From: UBA1715 sp045615765
Lineage (GTDB): Bacteria > Bacteroidota > Bacteroidia > Bacteroidales > UBA1715
Assembly: GCA_045615765.1 (NCBI GenBank)
Contig: JAZLFM010000010.1
Coordinates: forward strand, 1 to 64,000
Direction: 5' to 3'
Length of the DNA: 64,000 nt
Shown here: one piece after another, positions 36,035 to 42,869 of the stretch
Layout: each line of letters opens with the position of its first letter
How positions within the stretch are numbered: the stretch's first letter is position 1
Notes under the pieces: model-generated
The model's database searches: none
Seen by the model: only the letters and a program-made list of their open reading frames with translations
What the model was told of the DNA's origin: nothing
Program-made: the position numbers and the translations under genes

Positions 36035-36985
36035 TCATAAAATTATTATTAAAACTACCACAATCCCCACAAATGCAGCAAAAAGCATCAACACAAATTC
36101 TTTTGTTAAATATTTTGCGCAAATAGATTTCAACTTTAAATTGGAAATAAAATTTAAGAAAGCTTTAGTTTTAGTAGATTCATCTGCAACAAAAACAGGT
36201 AAATAATTTTGAGAGTCATCATTTTTTTGCTTTGAAGAACATATTTTTTTCAATCTCTCAATTTCTTTTTCTCGCTCCCTACATTTCTTTTCTATTGACT
36301 CTATTTCTTTTGCTTGATTACAAATTTTTTCGTTTAAAAAAGGGACTTCCGCGCATTTTGTTTTTAATTCAGAAACAGTATTCTTCAAAGAATTCAGCAA
36401 GTCATCTTTGGTCGGATAATCTGAAGATATCTTAACTTTAAGTGTTCTCTTAAACTGAAGTATGAAAAATTTACTTCCAACATCTAGAATATTACTTTTA
36501 ATACATCCATTAGAATCTCCAACGAATGAAGAATCTAATGGGACAACATCATTTTCAAATGATTTTATGATTTGAGAAAACAATGTTTCTTGAACATTTT
36601 TTATTATATCTTCTTTTTCTGAAAAACGAGAGATTAGAAACTTCTCATTATCTGCAACCTGAACAAGAAGTACCGACTTTATCATTTTTTCATACACAAG
36701 ATCAAAGAGTTTAAAAAGATTCTCAAAATCTAAACAAAACTCATTTTGAAAACCTATAGTTATTCCAAAATAAGAACCAGCACGTCCTTCTGCGCTAACA
36801 ATATTCCGTTCTCGTAAATAGGTATAATAAGAAATGTTCTTATTTTTCAATACTTCAACACAAAGTTTTGACTGTTCAGGAGAAGCCTGACCATTATAAA
36901 AATTTTGAACATAACTTCTACCATCACCTTCTCCCCAAATATCGTTTCCATTTGGTACACCATGTATGAAGAAACTTAGTTTCAT
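36035..36985 (-). CDS. Tail-anchored coiled-coil protein of unknown function
   Basis: A 316-residue protein. The N-terminal globular part (about 1-190) starts LSFFIHGVPNGND and includes GITIGFQNEFCLDFENLFKLF, followed by a charged coiled coil (about 200-255) and a single membrane helix at the extreme C terminus (297-316), so it is tail-anchored with the bulk in the cytoplasm. It follows the GTPase-like gene by 4 bases, so a direct partnership is likely. It shares its N-terminal pattern with the protein at 33842-35062. No family recognised. Confidence 0.72.
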   Translation of the reverse strand: MKLSFFIHGVPNGNDIWGEGDGRSYVQNFYNGQASPEQSKLCVEVLKNKNISYYTYLRERNIVSAEGRAGSYFGITIGFQNEFCLDFENLFKLFDLVYEKMIKSVLLVQVADNEKFLISRFSEKEDIIKNVQETLFSQIIKSFENDVVPLDSSFVGDSNGCIKSNILDVGSKFFILQFKRTLKVKISSDYPTKDDLLNSLKNTVSELKTKCAEVPFLNEKICNQAKEIESIEKKCREREKEIERLKKICSSKQKNDDSQNYLPVFVADESTKTKAFLNFISNLKLKSICAKYLTKEFVLMLFAAFVGIVVVLIIIL

Positions 36986-36989
36986 AACA

Positions 36990-37922
36990 CTATCCTCTTA
37001 CTAAATTCATAATCTTATTCCAAAGGTTACGAGGATATACATCATCACCTTGCTGAAACATTTTAGTTCCATCGCCAGCTTCAGTAAAAGTTCCCGTAGA
37101 AAAAGAAATGAAATCACAATTATATTCTTTAAATAAACTAGTAATTGGATTTTGATTTTTAAACATTTCGAATATTCCAGGATAATTATTTTTTACATCA
37201 CCACGAGCTGCTTTCATATTCACCTGACCAGGAGAGATGACAAATTCTGTATCATCAATTTTATTGAAAACAAACAAAACTTTATCTTGTGCCTTCATCC
37301 CTTTTTTTAAAGACTTTATTTTTTCAACATATCCAAGCCTATCTTTTTCATTCAACCAATTGGGTTCAACAAATATCACCCATATTTTTCTTGTATTACT
37401 ATGTATTATAGTATTAACGTATGTTGGGAATATATTTTGAGAAATCGTTTCATTAGGGTTATAATAATGTTCTCCTGGAGCTTCTAACAATTGACATTGT
37501 GGAGTTCCTTGCTTAGAAATTTTTAATAACATAAAATTTATTCGAGATGTACTATTAGCAGCATTATTGTCACTTACCAAATCATTAAACGATTCGCACA
37601 TCTGTTTATAGTGTGAATCAAATGCAGGCCTAAAAGTTTTTACTGGAGAGACTATTAAACCCGATGTTTGGCGTAAATAGCGAGTCAAGCGAACAACAGC
37701 CATCGTTTTTCCACATTGAGGAGGTCCAAATAAAACTACGATAGGAGTTTGTGAGTCGGTAATAGTAACAACGATTTTATTAGGATCATTTTCCTCTTCA
37801 TTAGACAAACCTGTTTCTGTTGTCTTAGGCTCTACAGAAGGAATATTTATTGTAGATAATTCATCATTTAATGGGGTTGTAGTTGCTACATCCCCAAAAT
37901 CAAAATCTTTTATTTCACCCAT
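36990..37922 (-). CDS. GTPase-like P-loop protein
   Basis: A 310-residue P-loop NTPase. After a disordered acidic N terminus (1-50) come Walker A GPPQCGKT (66-73), the switch-like LLEAPGEH (about 145-152, in the place of DxxG) and FVFNKID (NKxD, 220-223), which give guanine specificity. This layout fits a divergent TRAFAC GTPase. The switch Gly is kept but Asp is replaced by Glu-Ala. It lies 21 bases after a four-helix membrane protein gene and 4 bases before a tail-anchored coiled-coil gene. It is probably the regulatory switch of the cassette. No described system recognised. Confidence 0.75.
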   Translation of the reverse strand: MGEIKDFDFGDVATTTPLNDELSTINIPSVEPKTTETGLSNEEENDPNKIVVTITDSQTPIVVLFGPPQCGKTMAVVRLTRYLRQTSGLIVSPVKTFRPAFDSHYKQMCESFNDLVSDNNAANSTSRINFMLLKISKQGTPQCQLLEAPGEHYYNPNETISQNIFPTYVNTIIHSNTRKIWVIFVEPNWLNEKDRLGYVEKIKSLKKGMKAQDKVLFVFNKIDDTEFVISPGQVNMKAARGDVKNNYPGIFEMFKNQNPITSLFKEYNCDFISFSTGTFTEAGDGTKMFQQGDDVYPRNLWNKIMNLVRG

Positions 37923-37943
37923 ATTAAAATAAATTATATTATA

Positions 37944-38966
37944 CTAATCTTGTTTTTTAAACGCTATATCAAAGAATATAAATGCAGCAACATCTACCAA
38001 AATAGACAGTAATATCCAAAAAGCAAAAGACGCAGGATATTTTCCACTAAAAAAATCCATCCATACATCTACAACAGAAAGCATTCTAATTGTTCTTGTT
38101 TCTAAATTCTCATCTGTATATACAGATAAATCTTCCTCCTCGAAATTCACAAAGTTTGAATTTGATTTTATTATTGCATATGCTGTATGCAATTCACCTT
38201 CTGTTTGTTTTATAATTTGTTCGTTAATTTCACTTTTACTCATTAAAGCAGTAATTGTATCTTTATCATCTAGAAGATTACTATACCATTTATCTGCGTC
38301 ATCTACAGATGCTTTCGGAGCCTGAAATTCTATTTTTTTTCTTGCCTTACTTTCTTTTATATTATTTTGGTAATTAATTAAAATATATGGATCAACGCTA
38401 TTAATTCTTGGATCAGGAAAAACACGATAAGGATCCAACTCAATACCAATCTTTGTTATCAATTCCTGAGTATAAGGGCCATTTCCTCTCTTACCTGTTG
38501 CAGATATACCATTAAACTCATTTGTCATTAGTTGAGTTAAATCATCAACATTTTTCTCTATAGATTCCCATTCAGGTAGAGTCACGACTCTATTTTTTAT
38601 TTGTCCAAGATATTTGTTTGTTGTATTAATATCCTGTATCGCAACATCATTAATTTTCTTATTGTAGAAGAACGTATGTGTATTTGTTGGCATACTCGTA
38701 ATCAGCCAAAACACTAAAGTCAATATCACACCACCAATCAATGTAACTTTTCTATTCTCCATGTAATCCGAAGACAACGAGTCAACGATTAACTTAGTGC
38801 CCAAAGAAGCGACGACAAAAAAAGCAACTGTTATACACCAAACAAACAATTCAGGCATCCAAGGCCATAATAAATGTAACGATTGTTCTGTTGCCCAGCA
38901 ACTTATCCCTGCCAGTACAACAAAACCAAACACTGAGAAAATTTTCATAAAACTATTATCATTCAT
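37944..38966 (-). CDS. Four-helix membrane protein of unknown function
   Basis: A 340-residue protein with three N-terminal membrane helices (about 8-24, 38-57 and 73-92), a soluble region of about 215 residues and a final helix (314-334). The soluble part is probably cytoplasmic or periplasmic depending on topology, and is predicted helical with many charged residues. It heads the minus-strand cassette and starts only 45 bases after the T-run of the 6S-like RNA. No promoter box is obvious in that gap, so read-through from the RNA gene is possible. No family recognised. Confidence 0.72.
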   Translation of the reverse strand: MNDNSFMKIFSVFGFVVLAGISCWATEQSLHLLWPWMPELFVWCITVAFFVVASLGTKLIVDSLSSDYMENRKVTLIGGVILTLVFWLITSMPTNTHTFFYNKKINDVAIQDINTTNKYLGQIKNRVVTLPEWESIEKNVDDLTQLMTNEFNGISATGKRGNGPYTQELITKIGIELDPYRVFPDPRINSVDPYILINYQNNIKESKARKKIEFQAPKASVDDADKWYSNLLDDKDTITALMSKSEINEQIIKQTEGELHTAYAIIKSNSNFVNFEEEDLSVYTDENLETRTIRMLSVVDVWMDFFSGKYPASFAFWILLSILVDVAAFIFFDIAFKKQD

Positions 38967-39010
38967 AACATAAATATTTTAAATATTAATTTTTCGATTC
39001 CTCCGAACAT

Positions 39011-39050
39011 AAAAAAAGCGTGGAACCTTATCTGTCACCTGTTCCACGCT
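39011..39050 (-). terminator. Terminator at the 3' end of the 6S-like RNA
   Basis: A perfect 10-bp stem (AGCGTGGAAC with GTTCCACGCT) and a 14-base loop are followed on the minus strand by seven T. The distal arm overlaps the outer closing stem of the RNA (39046-39052), so the two structures exclude each other. Confidence 0.8.
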
Positions 39051-39215
39051 CTTAGGCTCTCGCATTGCCCACTCAAGTAAAACAAGCAACGCAAAAGCCC
39101 ACGCCGTTATGATTAGAATAAATTATTCTACATACCACAACACGAGGACATTTATCGCCACTGCTTTGTTTCAACTTGAGTTTGAAATTTGCGAGATTTC
39201 AGAGCGTTAAAACAA
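39011..39215 (-). ncRNA. Rod-shaped structured RNA, probably 6S RNA
   Basis: On the minus strand nested complementary segments form one long rod: 39201-39207 with 39046-39052 (7 bp), 39190-39196 with 39058-39064 (7 bp), 39174-39181 with 39071-39078 (8 bp), 39162-39171 with 39080-39088 (one bulge), and an apical hairpin 39114-39130 (8 bp). A large open bubble lies between the last two. This is the architecture of 6S RNA, which mimics an open promoter and sequesters RNA polymerase. Length is about 190-200 bases. It ends in a terminator. The family was not checked against a covariance model; some other structured RNA is possible. Confidence 0.6.
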
Positions 39216-39289
39216 GCGTTAGATAAACGCCTTTTATATGTCTTCTAAACAAAAACTTTTTGAGTTCAGTTTAGACATTACAAACTTAT

Positions 39290-39329
39290 AAAAAAATCTA
39301 TTTCGTCTATAGATGAAATAGATTTTTTT
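39290..39329. terminator. Strong bidirectional hairpin in the murB/6S gap
   Basis: A stem of about 18 bp (39291-39304 pairs perfectly with 39315-39328, with further inner pairs) is flanked by runs of A on the left and T on the right. It can stop transcription in both directions. The 190 bases between it and the murB promoter hold no recognised gene; see findings. Confidence 0.7.
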
Positions 39330-39525
39330 CTGTACCAAATGATAAATTTAGGAACTAACAGGAAGGTAACCCAAAGACAGCCAACAACCCACGCCTTCGC
39401 TATAAAAACGAGGTGATTTATCAAAATCTCACGAATAAAAGTGAAATACAGTTACTGTCACGATGTATATCATTTCATTATTTTTTGAGCGCAATAATAT
39501 TGTGAACAATCTCACAAATATTTTC

Positions 39526-39533
39526 TACTTTTG
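39526..39533 (+). promoter_or_regulatory. Promoter -7 box for murB
   Basis: TACTTTTG matches TAnnTTTG, 20 bases before the murB ATG at 39554. A TTG lies 23 bases upstream of it. Confidence 0.5.
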
Positions 39534-39553
39534 ATTTGTTAAAATTAACGACA

Positions 39554-40558
39554 ATGCGAAACGGCAAATTCTCATTACAAAAATACAATACTTTTGGCAT
39601 AGATGCTTGTGCAGACACCTTCTTCTCGTACAATAATATTGACGATTTGATTTTGTTTCTACAAAATGATTTCAATATGAAGCAACCATTCTTCATACTT
39701 GGTGGTGGAAGTAATGTGTTGTTTACTAACGATTACCATGGTACCATTATTCATCCCGAAACGAAAGGTATCACTATCACACACGAAGATGGGAATGATG
39801 TATATGTTGCCGTTGCCGCAGGTGAAATCTGGGATGATTTCGTACAATGGGCGGTTGACAATAATCTTCACGGCGTAGAGAACCTTTCTTTTATTCCAGG
39901 TTGTGTCGGAGCAAGTCCGGTACAAAACATTGGTGCCTACGGAAGCGAAGCAAAAGATAGCATCTACGAAGTGCATTGCATTACTATTGCCGATCAAACC
40001 CGAAAAATATTCTCAAAAGAAGAATGTGCATTTGGTTATCGAGACAGCATTTTTAAACATGAATGCGCCAATCAATATATAGTAGAAACGGTTGTTTTCA
40101 AATTACAAAAAGATGCTCCGTTTAACCTTTCGTATGGCAGTTTAAACACATTATTAGACGAAAATACTGCTACTCTTCAAACAGTGCGCGAAACCATAAT
40201 ACAAATTCGTAAAGAAAAGCTTCCAGATCCAAAAGAAATTGGCAGTGCCGGAAGTTTTTTCAAAAACCCTATCATTCCCGAAGAGCAAGCGAATAAACTA
40301 CGCGAAAAATTCGAAAAGATTGTGACCTACCCTGCACCTAATGGGAACATAAAAGTCGCAGCCGGATGGCTTATCGATTCACTTGGATTCAAGGGATTTT
40401 GCATAGGTGGCGCCAAGGTACACGAGAAACAAGCACTTGTGTTGACAAATGCAGGAAACGCAACAGGAACCGATGTAGTTGCATTGGCACAACATATACA
40501 AAAAGAGGTAAAACAAACCTATAACATCCAGATTGAACCCGAAGTCATTTTCCTTTAA
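39554..40558 (+). CDS. murB: UDP-N-acetylenolpyruvoylglucosamine reductase
   Basis: A 334-residue flavoenzyme that reduces UDP-GlcNAc-enolpyruvate to UDP-MurNAc with NADPH in peptidoglycan synthesis. It has the FAD-binding LGGGSNVLFT, IPGCVGASPVQNIGAYG, a catalytic Ser in GSAGSFFKNP, YRDSIFK, and the C-terminal AAGWLIDSLGFKG with a glutamate in EPEVIFL. The YRDSIFK loop and length mark the E. coli-type (type I) enzyme. The ATG at 39554 is preferred over an upstream TTG at 39536. Confidence 0.95.
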   Translation: MRNGKFSLQKYNTFGIDACADTFFSYNNIDDLILFLQNDFNMKQPFFILGGGSNVLFTNDYHGTIIHPETKGITITHEDGNDVYVAVAAGEIWDDFVQWAVDNNLHGVENLSFIPGCVGASPVQNIGAYGSEAKDSIYEVHCITIADQTRKIFSKEECAFGYRDSIFKHECANQYIVETVVFKLQKDAPFNLSYGSLNTLLDENTATLQTVRETIIQIRKEKLPDPKEIGSAGSFFKNPIIPEEQANKLREKFEKIVTYPAPNGNIKVAAGWLIDSLGFKGFCIGGAKVHEKQALVLTNAGNATGTDVVALAQHIQKEVKQTYNIQIEPEVIFL

Positions 40559-40570
40559 ACACAGGAAAAG

Positions 40571-41530
40571 ATGAAAAACATAATACAATTCATCATACGG
40601 TTTTTTAAAGATTGGACATTGCCAATCTCAATGATAATAGGAATCCTATCCTATTTTATCTATCGAAGTATGGGATTCTCCGATGAAGTTCGTGCATTTA
40701 CAAACACTGCTGTTGGCATTATTCAACCTGTATTGCTATTTTTTATGTTATTCCTTTCTTTTTGCAAAATTGACCCAAGTAAAATCCGTCTAAAAACATG
40801 GCATCTAGTATTAGGAACAATACAACTATTTAGCTTCATTGTATTGGCACTTATAACATGTAACACTAGCAATATTACGACACAAATAATTTTAGAATGT
40901 GCAATGTGTTGTATGATTTGCCCAACAGCCACTGCTGCAATTGTAATTGTTGACAAACTAGGAGGCAATAAACTAACTCTAGTCACTTACACAATTACTT
41001 CCAATACAATTGCTTCTATCATTATTCCACTCATTGTTCCTATAGTAAATCCAGGAATTGGAATGTCATTCATACATTCTTTTTTAATCATTATAAGACA
41101 AGTATTTCCACTACTTGTCTTCCCATTTTTCTTAGCATGGGCGGTACGAGTATTTACACCAAATTTACTTAACATCTTATTGCGTGTAAAAGATTTGGCA
41201 TTTTATCTCTGGGTTGTAGCACTTGCTTTAGCCTTGGCTGTTACGACAAAAGCTATCGTACATAGCAATGTTTCCATTGCTTGTATGTGTGGTATTGCAA
41301 TTGTAACATTATTTTGTTGTCTTCTACAATTCTTTTTAGGGAAGAAGATTGGTAATCACTACGAAGACAAAATTAGTGGCGGTCAAGCTCTTGGACAGAA
41401 AAGTACAGTATTCATGATTTGGATGGGAGCAACTTTTCTAAATCCAGTCACAGCAGTTGCTGGTGGATTTTATAGCGTATGGCATAATATGGTCAACTCC
41501 ATACAATTATACCAAAAGCGACACTCGTAA
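40571..41530 (+). CDS. BASS-family (bile acid:sodium symporter-like) transporter
   Basis: A 319-residue protein with about nine to ten membrane helices. The regions FCKIDPSK, CPTATAAIVIVDKLGGN and SNTIASIIIPLIVP match the core helices of BASS/arsenite-permease type transporters. The substrate cannot be told; in non-host-bile settings such proteins carry keto acids or other organic anions. It follows murB by 12 bases and is probably read with it. Confidence 0.82.
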   Translation: MKNIIQFIIRFFKDWTLPISMIIGILSYFIYRSMGFSDEVRAFTNTAVGIIQPVLLFFMLFLSFCKIDPSKIRLKTWHLVLGTIQLFSFIVLALITCNTSNITTQIILECAMCCMICPTATAAIVIVDKLGGNKLTLVTYTITSNTIASIIIPLIVPIVNPGIGMSFIHSFLIIIRQVFPLLVFPFFLAWAVRVFTPNLLNILLRVKDLAFYLWVVALALALAVTTKAIVHSNVSIACMCGIAIVTLFCCLLQFFLGKKIGNHYEDKISGGQALGQKSTVFMIWMGATFLNPVTAVAGGFYSVWHNMVNSIQLYQKRHS

Positions 41531-41596
41531 AAGCTGAGTCATTATCTTTCTTAAACTTTTCGTCATCCTAAGCAAAGCAAAGGACCGTTACCTTTC

Positions 41597-42091
41597 CTAA
41601 TTAAATCCCAAAATCTGCTTACAATAGGGAACAATATTCTCGTTCTTCTCTATTTTAATGCCCGTAATCCCAGCACGTTCGGCTGCTTCGATGTCACGAC
41701 TTCCATCACCTATAAGGAAAGACTGTGACTTGTCAATATTATATTTTTCCACTGCCTTATCTATCATGAGTGTCCCCGGCTTTCTACACTCACATGGACC
41801 TGTAATACTTGGATAATGTGGACAATAATAGACTTCTGTTATTTCTATACCTTCTTTTCGTAATTCCTCGCACATATATGTATGAAGCACATCCACATCA
41901 TGTTCGGTATATTCGCCTTTAGCAACACCACCTTGATTTGTAACAACAATGAATATAAATCCAGCATCGCGTAACATACGCAAACCTTCAAACAAACCTT
42001 CATTAAAACGGAAATCTTCTATCTTATATGTGTAATACAATGTGCCATCGTTAATTACACCATCTCTATCCAAAAATATTGCCTTCGTCAT
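41597..42091 (-). CDS. gmhB: D,D-heptose 1,7-bisphosphate phosphatase
   Basis: A 164-residue HAD-family phosphatase. The nucleophile motif is FLDRDGVIN, then VVTNQGG and IGDGSRDIEAA. The zinc-binding insert CPHYPSITGPCECRKP is the mark of GmhB. It takes the 7-phosphate off heptose bisphosphate in the making of ADP-heptose for lipopolysaccharide. The gene starts one base after the MBL-fold gene stop, so it is read with it and with pgpH. Confidence 0.9.
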   Translation of the reverse strand: MTKAIFLDRDGVINDGTLYYTYKIEDFRFNEGLFEGLRMLRDAGFIFIVVTNQGGVAKGEYTEHDVDVLHTYMCEELRKEGIEITEVYYCPHYPSITGPCECRKPGTLMIDKAVEKYNIDKSQSFLIGDGSRDIEAAERAGITGIKIEKNENIVPYCKQILGFN

Positions 42092-42092
42092 A

Positions 42093-42869
42093 TCAACAAT
42101 TTATTTGCAAACCATCGTAACCAAGATGAACATTTTCAGGGAAAGTATTATACACTTCGTCGTATAAGCCAATATCATGGCTCATATGTGTAAAATATGC
42201 CTGTTTTGGTTTTAACTTTTCTATTATTTCCAATGATTGATTTACACAAAAATGAGAATAATGGGGTTTATAGCGTAAAGCATTGATAACCAAAACTTCA
42301 ACTCCTTCCAGTAAGTTCATTGTTTCTTCGGGAATATTTGAGGCATCGGTAATATAGGCAAACTGACCGATACGAAAACCATATATAGGCAATTCCATAT
42401 GAAGAACACGCAAAGGTTGAATTGTAATACCTTTAAAATCAAACGGTTTGTCAGATATTTCCTGTAGATCCATCATTGGAACTCCCGGATACTTATGCTC
42501 TACAAACACATAACTAAACTCTTTACGAATCACATCGGCCACACGATGTTCTGCAAAAATCGGCATAGCTGTAAAATTCATAAAATTAAATGGACGAATG
42601 TCGTCAAGTCCAGCTAAATGGTCTTTATGTTCATGAGTTACAAGTACAGCATCAAGTTTCGTAATATTATTCGTAAGCATTTGCTGACGGAAATCCGGTC
42701 CGGTATCTATCACAAAATTCACATCGTCCACACACAAATAAAATGCTGTACGAAGACGGTGGTCCAATGGATTCTGCGACTTACACACCGCACAATCACA
42801 CCCAATTACAGGAATACCTTGTGAAGTGCCAGTACCAAGAAAAATCCCATGTATATTATATCTTTTCAT
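42093..42869 (-). CDS. MBL-fold hydrolase, PhnP-like
   Basis: A 258-residue metallo-beta-lactamase-fold phosphodiesterase. It has LGTGTSQGIPVIGCDCAVC near the N terminus (a typical PhnP-type start with cysteines), the zinc site THEHKDHLAG, FVIDTGPDF and a late FTHMSHD. Relatives cut cyclic phosphates or act as tRNase-like enzymes; the exact substrate is not shown. The start at 42869 overlaps the pgpH end by 14 bases, which suggests translational coupling. Confidence 0.85.
   Translation of the reverse strand: MKRYNIHGIFLGTGTSQGIPVIGCDCAVCKSQNPLDHRLRTAFYLCVDDVNFVIDTGPDFRQQMLTNNITKLDAVLVTHEHKDHLAGLDDIRPFNFMNFTAMPIFAEHRVADVIRKEFSYVFVEHKYPGVPMMDLQEISDKPFDFKGITIQPLRVLHMELPIYGFRIGQFAYITDASNIPEETMNLLEGVEVLVINALRYKPHYSHFCVNQSLEIIEKLKPKQAYFTHMSHDIGLYDEVYNTFPENVHLGYDGLQINC

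Noticed and set aside
39019..39133. Short minus-strand open frame (ITAWAFALLVLLEWAM...) as a small membrane protein
   Set aside because: It has no start codon or promoter of its own and lies entirely in the 3' half of the strongly paired RNA and its terminator. The nested pairing explains the conservation-like look better.
39340..39420. SRP RNA or RNase P RNA in the stretch before murB
   Set aside because: The GGAAGG and CAGCC strings are suggestive, but the conserved helix and loop bases of SRP domain IV and of RNase P are not there.
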